Positions 43,540-55,921 are shown, numbered from the stretch's first letter. The stretch is DNA of 64,000 nucleotides from Cynocephalus volans (GCF_027409185.1 NC_084469.1:99511835-99575834); one strand, 5' to 3'. Translations and numbers: made by a program. Notes: generated from the letters alone by a model not told the origin.

Positions 43540-44190
43540 TCTCACAGGCCTCTCCCCTCACAACGTGCATCCCCGCTCCCTGAATGATCCTCCTGGACAA
43601 ATCTGTGCCTTTGCTCCTGCCTTTGGTCCCTCTGTCTGGATCTCCCATCTCCCACCTTCTCTGCCTGGCTGACCCTCCCTCATGCTTTAATCGGCTCAGA
43701 TGCTGCCCTCAGTGAAAGGCCTGTCTTTTGCCTGTCTCTTGTCACACTGGGTGAATTTATGTGTCCACATTGTCTGTCTCTCCAGGAACAATCTGTAACT
43801 ACTGTGGCTGGAATGTACTCTGATTCCTACCCCTAAGGACAGTAAAAAAACACAAAACAGAAAACAAGAACTTCCTACTTCAAATTCAGATCAGGGAAAT
43901 AAAGATCTCTGAGATCAAGCAGACCTGGGTTCAAATGGTGGCTCTGTCCTTCCTAGACATGTGCACTTGGATGTCACTCCCCTTACTCTCCAGGCCTCCC
44001 TCAGGGCCTTTGCACTTGCCATTCTTCCTGTGTGAAATATTATCCCCGCTCAGTGCCACTGATATGGGAAGGCTTCCATGGACACCCCAAAACGAGGCCA
44101 GGTCTTCCTGTCACATGCTTTGCTGTCACTCCAAACCTCTGAATGTTGTAATCGTTTGTTTAATTCATTATTAATAAGATTTAATAAACA
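43540..44190 (-). repeat. L2-like LINE fragments
   Basis: Phrases such as 'ctctgcctggctgaccctcc' and 'cttgccattcttcctgtgtgaaat' resemble antisense L2 3' ends. Borders are approximate. Confidence 0.45.
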
Positions 44191-44400
44191 CTTTATGCCA
44201 GATCTGTGCCAGAGATTCCCAAAGTGGGTTATTTCATTTAATTCTCACAGTGCCCTCAGGAAGCATTACAGTCATGCCCATTTTACAGATGGGGAGGCTG
44301 AAGCTCAGAGAGGTTAAATAACTACCCCAAGGTTAAACAGGTAGTGAGTGTTGGAGCTGCCCTCTTAAGCCTGTCTCTGCAAGTTGACTCTAAGTTCCAT
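44190..44400 (-). repeat. MIR SINE relic
   Basis: 'attttacagatggggaggctgaagctcagagagg' and 'ccaaggttaaacaggtagtgagtg' match antisense MIR. Confidence 0.8.
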
Positions 44401-44503
44401 GAGGGCACATGCCACCTCTGGCACAGTCACTGTTGTGTCCCCAGGGCTCAGCGCCTGCACCTGGTACACTGCGGGGTGTTAAAAAGTATTGATGATCTGG
44501 GCT

Positions 44504-44591
44504 GGCTGGTTAGCTCAGTTGGTTAGAGCATGGTTCTGACAACACATGGTCCAGGGTCTGATCCCTTTACCTGCCAAAAATAAAAAAAAAT
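44504..44591 (+). mobile_element. CYN-like SINE, monomer
   Basis: 'ggctggttagctcagttggttagagc' followed by a partly deleted B-box half and an A-rich tail. Near-perfect duplications 'aaagtattgatgatct' and 'aaagtattgataatct' flank it. Confidence 0.9.
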
Positions 44592-44619
44592 AAAGTATTG
44601 ATAATCTAAAAGAAACAAT

Positions 44620-45750
44620 ACTTTGGTAACACTGAGCACTTCTGATGCCCAGATCTTGGTTTCTAATACCATTCTCTAATAAAAGGAACCAGGGCCCCTT
44701 GGAGAAATGTCTGATACTAGGACAGGGGCAGGAAATATACAAGATGAGCCTGGAGCATCTTGTAATATCAAAAGAGCTCCAAAGAAAACAAAAAATGGAA
44801 ATACACATTGATGGGAGTATTTCAAAGAACTACAGGAGCCCAGTGAAAGAGCTCCCGATGGCCAAAACTGGATTTGAGCAACAAAATAAAGCAGTATTGG
44901 GTTGTAACCCAAAGCATAAAATAAATATACAGCAGTCCATATTGATCTAATTAAATGATTGAATAGACTAATAAATGGGAGAGAAGAAATAAATCTCCCA
45001 TGCAAAAGGACTCCAAATAATTTGTGTAGATAGTGCACCCTTATGGAGGTGGAGCATAGCCCCCAACTCCTCAGGTGTGGGCTGCACATAGTGACTTCCT
45101 TTCAAAGTACACAATAGGAGAAACCTGTTAAACACTACCTCAGCCAGGTAAGCAAGGCCAACGTCAACAGATATAAGTAACGTTGATAGGACGTAGCCTT
45201 GATATGCTGTGATAAAAATGGAACTTGACCTCATTGGTCTTCCTGCCAATAACCCATCGTCCCAGTCTTATCAAAAGAAAAACACCAGACAAATATCAAT
45301 AGAGGGGCATCCCACAAAATACGTGACCAGCACTCCTCAGAACTGTCAAGTTCATCAAAAACAGGGCACATCTGAGAATTGGCCACAGCCAAGAGGAGCC
45401 TAAAGAGACAGGACAATTAAATGTAACATGGTATCCTATGTTTTTCTTCCAGGATCCTGGAAGAGAAAAATTACATTGGGTAAAAAACAATGGCAGTCTA
45501 AATAAATTAAAAACTTTTAGTTAACAGAAATGTATCATACTAATAAAGAATGTTACTAACAGGGGAAACAAAGTTGGCCGGTTGCTCAGTTGGTTAACGC
45601 TCCATGTTAATAATACCAAGGTCAAGGGTTTGGATCTCTGTACTGGCCAGCCCCCCCCTCTGCCCAAAAAGTGTGGGAAATATCAGTAACTCTCTGTTAC
45701 CTTTGCAATACCCCTGTAAATCCAAAACTGTCCAAAAAGATAGTCTATTA
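44620..45750 (+). repeat. L1-type 3'-end sequence split by a SINE
   Basis: 'ccacagccaagaggagcctaaagagac', 'taaatgtaacatggtatcct' and 'taaatccaaaactgtccaaaaa' are typical of an old mammalian L1 3' end. A SINE at 45,572 interrupts it. Family assignment is tentative. Confidence 0.55.
45572..45669 (+). mobile_element. CYN-like SINE, monomer
   Basis: 'gttggccggttgctcagttggttaac', 'caaggtcaagggtttggatct' and a short A-rich end. Confidence 0.85.
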
Positions 45751-46864
45751 ATAATAATATAGGTGAATGAATGAAGGACTTCATTCTTCATCATGGCAAC
45801 AATAATTATAGCTCCCACCTTACAAAGCTATTTCTAGGATTAGACAGGAGAATGTACATAAAGCATTTAACATGAAGTACACGCTCAACTCAGAGCACTT
45901 GCCACCCTCGTACTAAACCTATGCTGTCCACTACAGAAGCCACTAGCCCTACGTGACTATTTAGACTTAAATTAAAATGAAATACAATTAAAAACTCAGT
46001 TCTTTGGTGGCACCAGCCACACGTCAAGGGCCAAAAAGCCACACGGAGCTAGTGGCTACCGAAGTAGACAGTGCTGATACAGAACTTACCCATCCTCTTG
46101 GAAAGTTCTACTGGACAACACTGCTCTAAACAATGAAGAGCATAATTACTTGTTCAGTATTTTCAAGCTCCTTCTGATCCTTCTGCAAATGCCATGTTCT
46201 CAACCTTCCCGCCACCCTCTTTCAAATCGTAACCCACACATTCCCCTTGCCCTTTCCCCAATTTACTTTTCTTCTTACCCTTTTCACCGTTTGATTTCTC
46301 TTCTGCCTCCCCATCTAGCACTGCATGGTCTAATGCAGTAGCCACTGGCAACGTACGATTTCAAGTTGAGCTCTTAAAATGTAGCCAGTCAGACTTGAGA
46401 TGTGCTCTGGGTGTAAAATACACATTAGATTTCAAAAGAGCGTGGTAGGAAAAAAAATGTAGAAGATCCGTATTTTTTTTTTTAATTTTTGTCTTTTTTT
46501 TTTTTTCGTAATGTTTTTATACGAACTACATATTGAAATAATATTTTGGACGTATTGCATTAAATAAAACATTTTATTAAAATTATCACCTGTTTCTTTT
46601 TGCTTTTTAAAAAACATGGCTAATGATTTAATATATTGAAACTACGCACGTGGCTCACTTATATTTCTACTAGACAGCACTGATTAAAGAACTTAAATTT
46701 TAAAAAGTTTTAGACTACACAAGTGGCTCCACGTATATTTCTAAAGGACAGCGCTGGCCTAGAATGTCAGCCCAATAAGGATAGGTATTTCTGTCTGTTC
46801 ATTACCCATACAGTGACTAGCATATAATAGGCGCTCAATTAAATTTCAATGAATGAATGGGAAC
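45750..46864. other. AT-rich intergenic sequence upstream of ELAVL1
   Basis: Poly-T/A runs lie near 46,470-46,506 and diverged repeats occur throughout. One phrase recurs three times: 'ctagtggctaccgaagtagacagtgctg' near 46,050, 'gtggctcacttatatttctactagacagcactg' near 46,650 and 'gtggctccacgtatatttctaaaggacagcgctgg' near 46,725. I see no gene. Confidence 0.5.
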
Positions 46865-47070
46865 CTGAGCCTTTGCTAATAACAGGCACCGATGGAGCGC
46901 TGACCACGTCCCATGCCCCGCCTCCTCACGGCACTGGATAAGGAAACTGAGGCCAGACGAGGTGACGTCAGCCCCTGCCCAAGGGCACGGACTGCGAGAA
47001 AAGTCGGGGTCGGGATTCGAACCCGGGTCCTGTCCCTGTAGCCCTGGCGCGCTGACCGTTCCTACCTGGC
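46865..47070 (-). repeat. MIR SINE relic at the edge of the ELAVL1 CpG island
   Basis: 'taaggaaactgaggccagac', 'cctgcccaagggcacggac' and 'gggattcgaacccgggtcctg' match antisense MIR. CpG content is unusually high for a MIR, as expected if it lies in an unmethylated island. A perfect CRE palindrome TGACGTCA is at 46,963-46,970. Confidence 0.75.
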
Positions 47071-47800
47071 CGGGCGACGACGGCGGAGACGGCGGCGGCG
47101 GAACGGACAGGTGCAGGGCACACGGCATGCGTTCGACAAAGGGCGCCGCTCCTCGGCCACCGCCTCCAGTCGTCCTCCGTGAGCCGGGCCCTAGCTCGCT
47201 CCCTCTGCGGCCATCGCCGGCCTCCCGCGTCTCCGCCGGCCGCCTAGCCCTTCTCAGGCGGCGCCGGCAGGAAGTCCCGCCTCCGCCGCGCGCCCCGGGG
47301 CGCCGCGACAGCCACACCGGCCAATGAGCCGCGCGCCGTGGCGGACGCCGACCAATGGGCGCGCGCGCCGGGGGGGCGTGTCCGGGCCGCGGGCCGGAGC
47401 GGGTCGTGCGCGCTGAGGAGGAGCCGCCGCCGCCGTCGCCGTCGCCGCCGCTACCACCGCTACCGAGGCCGAGCGGAGCCGTTAGCGCCGCGCCGCCGCC
47501 GCCCGCCGAGCCCCGGAGCAGCCCCGGGCCCTCCCGCCCACGTCCAGGTGAGGCGGAGACCTTTTGGCGGCGCCTGACGGGATAGGCCGCGGCGGGCCTG
47601 AGCTCGCCTGACCGGGCCGCGGGCGCCCGCGGGCCTGCACCGGCCAAGGCCCAGGCCGCGCTGGTCCGGGGGGGTGGACGCACGCGGGCCGCAGCGGGCG
47701 GGCGGCGGCCGGTGTGGGCACCGTCGACAGGCCCGGGACCGGATTCCTCGGGCGCCGCGAGGGGCGGGCGAGAGAGACCCGGCGTGGGCACGCGCCTGGG
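46950..47800 (+). promoter_or_regulatory. ELAVL1: ELAVL1 CpG-island promoter
   Basis: This is by far the densest CpG stretch in the window. Two CCAAT boxes lie at 47,321-47,325 and 47,352-47,356, 31 bp apart in the same direction, and no TATA box is seen. This is the usual architecture of a broadly expressed gene. Start sites are expected at about 47,390-47,420. Confidence 0.85.
47400..47547 (+). other. ELAVL1: ELAVL1 exon 1 (non-coding 5'UTR)
   Basis: A GC-rich leader (repeated 'gccgccgcc' and 'cgtcgccgtcgcc') ends at a consensus donor, CCAG|GTGAGG, at 47,547/47,548. No suitable start codon is seen before the donor. The 5' end is inferred from the CCAAT spacing. Confidence 0.75.
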
Positions 47801-48369
47801 GGCCGGGCTCCGCGGCCGGGGCCCCGGTAGTCTTGGAAGCCTAGGATCCGGGGGCGGGAGAGTGGAGGCAGAGGCGGGGAGTGGGGTGAGCGCCTTCAGC
47901 GCGCAGAGGTCACGGTCCACGGGCTCGCTCCCCCTGAAAATCCTACAGATTCTTTTGTGGTCGTTGTCAGAGGACCGTGGCCGGTCCGAGGTCCTTTTAG
48001 AAGTGTGCAAACCCTTTAGTATGTATGGGAGCCCTAGAAAAAAAAATGTATTTTTTGAGCGCCATCTCTAACAAAGCTGTTGTGGAGCACGGAACATTTG
48101 GATTTGTAAAGTGTGTGTGTAAAGCACAAACTGCACGCAGTTAAACAATGAGAGATGGATGCTCTTCCTTTTTCCGGCGTCCTCTGCTGCTAGCCTTAGT
48201 ACAGTGGGTTCTGATCCCTCCTGTGTACTAGCCAGGTGAAGAAGAAATTCTGCAGTGGCTGCCCCTGTAGGAACAGAAACCCCCCTTACCGAAAGTATTC
48301 GTGTGGGATCCAAATGGCGGATGCTTCAGAAGTGGATAAATAGGGAGGATGATCTGGCTAGAAAAGGGT

Positions 48370-48546
48370 TTCTCAACCTCAGCACTAGTGACATTTTGGG
48401 TCAGATAATTTTGGGCGTTTGGGGGGCTGCCCTGTGCGTTGCAGGAAGTTGAGCAGCATCCCCACCCTCTGCCCACCCCTCCCTCCTACCCCAGGATCAA
48501 CAATTCTCCAGACATTGCCAGATGTCCCCTGTGGGATCGCTCTCTC

Positions 48547-48610
<64 letters not shown>

Positions 48611-48620
48611 GTGAGAACCA
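48370..48620 (-). mobile_element. MER20 relic with internal (CT)n(CA)n expansion
   Basis: 'gtttctcaacctcagcactagtgac' through 'ccagacattgccagatgtcccctg' matches antisense MER20. A microsatellite of (TC)n then (AC)n at about 48,539-48,610 sits before the terminal 'gtgagaaccactcctg'. Confidence 0.85.
48539..48610. repeat. (CT)n(CA)n compound microsatellite
   Basis: About 52 bp of CT repeat run directly into about 19 bp of CA repeat within the MER20 copy. Confidence 0.95.
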
Positions 48621-48719
48621 CTCCTGAACTAAATGATCTTTCACCAGAAGTTTCTCCAACCCCATCTCTGACACCCTAGGTGATGCTCCCTAGACTCTGA
48701 ACAAGCTCAACTGCACTGA

Positions 48720-48850
48720 GCCTTAGTTTTCTTATCTGTAAAATGGGAAGGACAAAAGTATTGTGCAGATTTAAGGGTGTTGGAAGTCCCTAGCATTGTG
48801 TATGGTCTGTGCATAGTAGGCACTGAATAAATAATGTAATGAATAATCGC
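48720..48850 (+). repeat. MIR SINE relic
   Basis: 'ccttagttttcttatctgtaaaatggg' and 'gtaggcactgaataaataatg' match sense MIR. Confidence 0.85.
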
Positions 48851-48854
48851 CAGT

Positions 48855-49075
48855 GTTTATTGAAAATTTACTATGTGCTTGACACTTTACAGACATTTGT
48901 CTCCAGCCTTTGAGGTAGGTACTGTTATAATTTCCATTTTAGAGATGAAGAAATAAAGGCTTAGGTGAGTCACTTGATATGACCAGTCTCAGGACTAAAA
49001 CTAGCTGACTCGAGATTTGAACTTGGGCTATCTGACTCAAAGCCCTTTACTCTTAACTGCCTTTGTAGCTCTTAT
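48855..49075 (-). repeat. MIR SINE relic
   Basis: 'tactatgtgcttgacactttacagac', 'gaggtaggtactgttataatttcc' and 'gagatttgaacttgggctatctgactc' match antisense MIR. It abuts the sense MIR just before it, in opposite orientation. Confidence 0.85.
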
Positions 49076-51889
49076 AATCACAAGAGTCCGGGGCACCCTG
49101 AGAGGTGGTGTTTCAGGGAATTCCATTCAGTTGTCATTGATCATCTGTGTATAAAGCTCTGTGCTGGGATCTGTTATAAAATTCTGCGACTTCATGGTCC
49201 GTGAAGAGGCCAACATATGTGGAAGGAAAGCGTGCTTATGTTGGAGCACTGGTGTTGAGGGGGCAGAATTTCACTTTGGATGTGTTGAGTCTGAGATCAC
49301 AAGTCAACAAAGAAAACGTGAGGAGAATTATGCAAATACTGTCTTCCTGATGCTTTCTTATTGCTTCTCACTCTGCTTCCCGTCTCTTCTTTCCACACTC
49401 CAGGAAGTGTGTTGTCTTTTGTAAACAGATATCTAATTTTGTCACTCCTGATAAAAAGTCTTTGGGCAGAAAATAAGGAAATTGTGTTGACCTCTTTGGG
49501 TGGCTTAAAAGATAAAGTCTGCAGCCCTTAGCTGGGGCTGCCAGTTCTTGTACACTCTAACACTCCCTTCCTTGCTGACTTCATCCACACATAGACCCCA
49601 AACTCCCGCCCTCTCTGCCTGTTACTCCCTCTGCCTGGAATGCTGTTCTCTTCCACCTGGAGAGCTGTTCCCATGCTGCATGGCTCAGCTCAGAGCTCCC
49701 TCACCATTTGAAGCTTCCTCCGACTGCCGCCTTTCCTCCCCCACCCTCTGGAATCTACTGTTCCCCTGTTTGTGTTCCCATCCCATTCAGTTTCTTGAAT
49801 TGCTAACACTGAATGGCGAGAGAACTGCAGCGCCCACCTTTCGCCCCTAGGTGGCAATAGTGAAGCAGTGAGGAGGACCTGAGGCCAAAGGAAACCAGCC
49901 TATAGAAAGGAAGTGAGTCTCGCCTCCCTCCTTTGAACAGCTCTTCTTGTTCCGCTGCTGTGTCCTAGGCCCCGCGCTGGGCTCTGGGGCAGCGAGGATG
50001 TACACGATGTATGTGTGGATCATTTCAGTCCACTGTAGTGAGGTAGTTATGCACTGGCTGACGTGGAAGCATAGAAAAGGGAACTGTTAACCAAGCCCGG
50101 GTGGGCACAGGAGATCCCAGAGTGCTTCTTGGAGGAGGTGAGACTGGAGTGTTGGGGAGGAGTTTGCCAAGCAAAGAAGATGCTGGATGTGGGAACAGTA
50201 TAGGCAAAGGGGTGAGGGTGGGAGCATCTCAGTTTGCTTGGGGGACGTGGGGTCTGGGACTTTTTAGGTAAGAAGGATGGAGTGAGTCATGTGTCTGCTG
50301 AGCAGAGGGTTTGGGTGGCCTTGGATGGCTACTGAGCAGTGTTAGTCCACAAAGAGGCAGTAAGAGTTGCACACAGGAGGAAGAGCTGGAGGGCAATGAA
50401 GCTGAAGGCCAGAAAACCAGGAAGGAGGCAGTTGCTTTCCTGTAGGTCAGAAAAGTTGCATGTGGCTGACTCTGGGTCTGTGCTGGAGTGGCCAGGGAGA
50501 TGAGTGGTCACTAAGAGAAATGGAGAAGGCAAGAGAAGGAATTGGCGTAGTGTGTGGATAGAGACAAGAAGGCACATCACTGGAGCGGGAAGCGGGAAGG
50601 TGGCAGAACGCAGTGTCCACGTCTGCACGTGGGTGAGGGGTGCACTCATGATCATTGGGCCATCCCCACTTGACCCAGAATCTCAGTGTGAACTGGCACA
50701 GTCAGTGCTCACACTTTTATAGCTTGAAAACATGAAACGTAGCTGCTTGTTCATTGTCAAGGGGAGGAGGGAGAAGCGGAAGATATTGTCTTCTCAAGGA
50801 ATTTAGAACCTGAATTGGGGAGAAGAGACCTAGATGTGTGAGATTAAATAGCAGAAGGATGAAGGGGCTGGTTACAACAGAATTGAGAAAGCACTGAAGT
50901 AAATGATTGTCTGGTGCTGGGTTTTTCTTTGTAATTAAAGAGATGGTGTCCAAATGGGCTGCTGTGATCAGACAGGCGTGGGGAAGAGGGTCCAGGGGCA
51001 GCAAATGGCCTGAGTGAGTAAAAGGAGGAAGGAAGGCATGAAGAGGCTCCAGGGGCCTGAGTGGACCCATTTGGCCAGGCAGAGGGTCAGGAACGTGAAC
51101 TTGGAGATAATTCTAGAAAAGTATGCTGGGGTCAGGAGGTAGAGGGTTTCTGAGTATGGTTGAGAGGTGATCCCAGAAGATTGCTTGGCTGGGGGACAGA
51201 CGAGGATGAACCAATCAAAACCACTGAGGTGGCCCTAAAATGGCTGCACGACTGAGGGGCAGGACTGAGATTGCTTCTTTATTTTGTATGCCTAGTGCCT
51301 TGCTCTGTGCCTGGCATGTGGTTCCCACTCCATCTTTGCTAGGGAAGGAAGGCTTATCAGGAAGCTCAGAAGTGACTGGATCCAGCTGCCCACAGAGACG
51401 TTTATGCCAGAGGAAGAATTCACAGGAGAGGGAACAGTCCAGAATGACCCAGTGGCAAGACTGATGTCACCATGAGCAGAAATGAGGAGGCAGAAGGAAG
51501 AGGATTAATTTGGAGGGAAAAGATGGAGTTGGGTTTAGAGACACCGAGTTTGAAATAATTGTGTGGCAGGGATACCACGTAGAAGTCAGCCTAGGCAAGA
51601 GGTGATGGGGATCTGAACAAGGACAATGGCAGAGAGAGGGGGGAGGGAGTTAAGAGACATGTCTCAGATGTTAAAGTGGCAGAACTTGGTGCTTGATTAG
51701 GTAGGAGGAATGGAGAGAGGTGAGTTGGGGGACAGGTGTGGATGTGCCACCAAACAGAGTAATTGAGGGGAGGAGGAAAGGGGTCTAGGACAGGCGGAGA
51801 GGAGATGAGGGTGTTTGCAGCTGGAGGCAGGGAGGTTGGAGAGAGACACATGTTCACCTTGATTTTGTTAATGAGGGGGAAGGAGAAGG

Positions 51890-52050
51890 GCACTTACTGC
51901 ATGCCAGACACTGTGTAGCAGGTGGTAACATCCCCATTTGAGGGAAGGGAAATGACTTACCTGCAGTAGTTCAGCTGATTAGCAGTAGGATTAGTAGTGG
52001 AGCTCAGGCTTGTCAGACTCCAGAGCCCGTGAGCTTTCCTTACCATAATA
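51890..52050 (-). repeat. MIR SINE relic
   Basis: 'gcacttactgcatgccagacactgtg' and 'gaaatgacttacctgcagtagttcagctg' match antisense MIR. Confidence 0.75.
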
Positions 52051-53939
52051 TGCTTTGTACTTCTGTGCGAGAGCACCTGAGTGGCCTTTGGCCTTGACTA
52101 GCCAGGAAGACACTGGAACTGCTAGCAGGGCTGTGGAGCTGATCGTGCCTTTCGGGCCTGTGGGGCACTTGGACAGGACCAGACGCTGGCTGCACCTGCC
52201 GTGCTTCTCCCCTGCCTTCTCAGGCTGGTCGATACAAAATTGCCATGACTTAGCTAGAGCTGCCCCAGCCAGGAGGCCTTCCCCGCCATGAGCAGGGGCC
52301 AGTAAGGAACTGTACGCCATGTCCACCTGAGCCCTTGCCTCCAGTGGCAGTTGTAATTGGGTCAGGTGGTGGTTTCAGTTTTTTCTGGCACCAGAGACAG
52401 AAAAATCCTGGGTGACCCAAGACTTTTACCTTGAAGACTCAGAATTTTGCATCTGGAAAGGAACTTAGAAATAATTGAGTCCAAGCCCCATCAGATGATG
52501 TGAGAAGTGTCAAGGTTGAGCCTGAAGATATATTTGACTGTTCTAGTTTTGCTCTGGCTCAAGTAGTTTAGAAAGCCTGCTCCATCCCTATAAAATGAGA
52601 CAGTTTCTCATACGTGCCTAATGGAAACCAGTCTCACTGTTTTACATATATACCACTTATGTGAATTTTTACGTCATGTATAAAGACACACACATATCTC
52701 TCCCCTGTATATGTGGTAGGTGGTCTACACACATGAACATCATTGACATCATGCAGACAACCAGGATTGTTTAGAATAGTGCAATGGAGTTGAAAACTCT
52801 CAGATCATTCCAACAAGACTTCTCACCAATACCTCCAGTAACTGGAAATGTTTCCAGATCAACAGGAATCATTTTGCTAAACTTGAAGTTTCTGTATTTG
52901 CTTCCTATAGTTGCCTTTGATTCTTTGGGATGGTGCCTATTTATGATCCTAATAAAGTAGGATACTGAATGTGTTAGTAGAATGTCAAGATAATTTCCAA
53001 CTGCCCTTCTTTAACATAAAAGAATTACGCCAAACATGATTTCAGGGTGAGTCTGAGAGCCAGCCAACCCCCCTCCTGCTGCATGACACCTAGGTTTGCC
53101 TGGGGACCCTTAGATGACAGTGGGCCCTCAAAGCTCTCACCATTGGCATTGGTGTAAAGCAGATAATTACTGATTAGGGCAGTAATAAAAGTTTCTACCG
53201 ATGGTGTAGAGGCACTGAGAACTAAACTAGGGCAACCTGTCATCCTGGGGGAAGGTGACTTTTTAAAGATGAGCTGGGAGGTGAAGGAGAGGGCAGACAT
53301 GCCCTGTAAAGGGAGCAGTTGAAACAAAGTCCCTGAAAAATGAAGGACTGTGGTGTGTTGGGAAGAAGCTGGAGTAAGTGGGGGAGAGGAGAGGTGGAGA
53401 CTGAGGCTGGAGAATCACTGGGGGCCCATTCGCCAAGGGTCTTACATTTCATCCTTGGAAGACTGCTCTGTAGCGAGGTCTGGCCCTGCCACTTATTAAC
53501 AGCATGATTGGCTATGAGCAAAATATGACCTCTGAGCCTCAGTGGGTAATGACACCGCTGATGGAAAACCAGAGGGGCAGAGCGTGTTGACTTGGGAGAG
53601 TCTGCAAACCTTCCACATGGAGAGGGGCAGAGGTGGCTACTACTTAGGAGCCACTGATAATAGGATGGTGACAAGGACCAGTCGTGGCTGGAGCTTGAGA
53701 AGCTTGTTTGGCCCAAGATTGGTGGTGCAGAATTGGAAAAGGTTGAGGGAGTGGCCCTGAAGCACCAGGAAACTGTGCTTTTGGGGGTTTGGTTTCTCCA
53801 CTGTTGCTGGTTGACCGAGAACTCTGCCTGCAGGGGGCTACTCACACTACTTGACTGGGTGTGTCAGGAGGAGCCAGCAGGCTGTGAGACAGAGTGGCAA
53901 AGCAGAGGTTCCCTTTTTATCTTTTTAAATTCATTTTTT

Positions 53940-55005
53940 AATTCACATGTGGGAACATTCATTCTTTTTGGTGTAGTGTTTTTATGAATTTTAACAAATG
54001 CATAGAGTCATGTGATTACCACCAGAATCAAGACAGCAGAAAAGAAACACCAAGAAACAAAAAAATTCCGTCTTGCTGCAACCACACATCTATCTCTATG
54101 GTTTTGTCTTTTCCAGAATGTTGTTGAAATGGAATCACATAGTATTTAGCTTTTTGAATCTGGTGTCTTTCACTGAGCAAAAGGTATTTGAGATTCATAC
54201 AAGTAGCATTAGTTTGTAGTACCTTTCTGTTGCTGAGTGGTATTCCATTGCATGGTGTACCATAGTTTATTGATAAACAGCTTGGAGGACATTTGGGTTG
54301 TTTGAGTTTTTGGTGATTATGGATAAGACTGCTATAAACATTTGTGTATAGGTTTTTGTACAAATATAGGTTTTCATTTCTTTTGTGTCAAAATTAGGAG
54401 TAGGATTGCTGGGTCACATGCTAAGTGTACATTTAACTATAAAAAATTACCAATCTGTTTTCCAAAGTGACGGTAACATTTTTGGCATTCCTGTCAGCAG
54501 TTCATGAAAGTTCTGGTTTCTTCACTCCTCATCAGCACTTACACGGTTTTGTTGTTGTTTGTTTTAGCCATTCTAATAGGTGGGTAGTGGTAGCTCAAGG
54601 GTATTTTAATTTGCATTTCTCTAATGACTAATGATGTTGAGCATCTTTTTATGTGCTTATTTGCCATTTGTATATCTTCTTTGGTGCAGTATCTGTTCAA
54701 ATCTTTTGCCATTTTCGCAACTGGATTGTTTGTTTTCTTATTGTTACATCTTGAGAGCTTTAAAAAATTTTGTGCTGAATACAAGTCCTTTTTGCAAATA
54801 TTTTCCCCAGTCTGCAGATTTAATTCTCCAAGCAGTGTCTTTCACATAGCGAAAGTTTTAAATTTTGGTGATACCCAGGTTATAATTTTTTTTAATGGAA
54901 TGGGCTTTTAGTGTTGTATCTAAGAAATTTTTACCTACCTCAGTGTCACAAATATTTTCCTTCACTGAGCAGAGTGTATTTGAGACTCATTTTGTATTTT
55001 TACAT
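53940..55005 (-). repeat. L1 3'-end fragment, antisense
   Basis: 'ccattgcatggtgtaccatagtttattga', 'ggattgctgggtcacatgc' and 'taatttgcatttctctaatgactaatgatg' are classic antisense L1 3'UTR phrases. Confidence 0.85.
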
Positions 55006-55014
55006 TTTTAGAAC

Positions 55015-55250
55015 AGAGGTCGGCAAACTTTTTCTGTAAAGAGCCAGATGGTAGATATTTTCGGCTTTGTGGGCCATACGGTTGCTACTACTCAACTCTG
55101 TTATTGTAGTGCAAAACCATCTATAGGCAATAAATACATAAACAAATGAGTGGCTATGTTCCAATAAAACTTTATTGGAACTTTCCTTATAAAAACAGGT
55201 GGTGAGCTGAATTTGGCCTGCAGACTGTGGTGTGCAGACCCCTGTTTTGG
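55015..55250 (+). mobile_element. hAT-like non-autonomous transposon, best preserved copy
   Basis: 'gaggtcggcaaactttttctgtaaagagcc', 'cggctttgtgggccatacgg', 'ccaataaaactttattgg' and 'gcctgcagactgtggtgtgcagaccc' form one near-complete element. Confidence 0.75.
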
Positions 55251-55649
55251 AAGGTTCTCTTTTTGCCAGGCATAGAGGATACTTCAGTCTGGATAATAAG
55301 AACAGGGTAATCATTGTTCAATTCATCATCCATGAAAACAGGACATGGGCAAAAACTAGATGTCTAGCTCTTAGAGAAAGGGTGAAGAGAGGGCAGGATA
55401 AAGAAAAAAGGAAGGAAGAAGAGAAATGTTCAAATCACATTTGGAGTAAACTTCAGTGTGCATTTTAATTTTTCAGAGTTAACCTTGTGCTTTGGATCAA
55501 CCTTCAGCAAACGTTTTTGTTTGTTTGTTTTAGAGCTAATGATCTATTTTAAAATTGCATGACCACAGATGATTGAACAGATTCATGGAATTTTTCGTGA
55601 TTAAACTCTTTAATGCTGGCGTTCCTGTGCTTTCTACCGAAAATTGTTA

Positions 55650-55762
55650 TTTGTTTGTTTATTTATTTATTTATTTGGCGGTTGTTCAGTACAAGGATCC
55701 AAACCCTTGACCTTGTTGTTACCAACACCATGCTCTAACCAACTGAGCTCACCAGCCAGCCT
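55650..55762 (-). mobile_element. CYN-like SINE, monomer
   Basis: The reverse complement reads 'ggctggctggtgagctcagttggttagag' and 'caaggtcaagggtttggatcc' with a (AAAT)n tail. Confidence 0.88.
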
Positions 55763-55830
55763 GAAAATTGGTATTTATTTAGCCGTCCCCCATTGATGTA
55801 TGTTTAGATTATATTTAGTTTTGTACTTTT

Positions 55831-55921
55831 GTTTCTGGCGTCTGGCCAGTATAGGGATTGAACTCTGGACCTTGGTGTTATCAGTACCACGCTCTAACCA
55901 ACTGAGCTAACAGGCCAGCCC
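55831..55921 (-). mobile_element. CYN-like SINE, monomer
   Basis: The reverse complement reads 'gggctggcctgttagctcagtt'. Perfect duplications 'tagttttgtactttt' lie at 55,816-55,830 and 55,922-55,936. Confidence 0.92.

Noticed and set aside
46835-48010. 391-codon open frame on the minus strand across the ELAVL1 promoter
   Set aside because: Pro/Arg/Ala/Gly-rich composition is what any frame shows in a CpG island. It overlaps the promoter and leader exon, and I see no family resemblance.
53240-53845. 201-codon minus-strand frame in ELAVL1 intron 1
   Set aside because: Ser/Pro-rich, low-complexity composition with no recognisable domain, splice structure or promoter.
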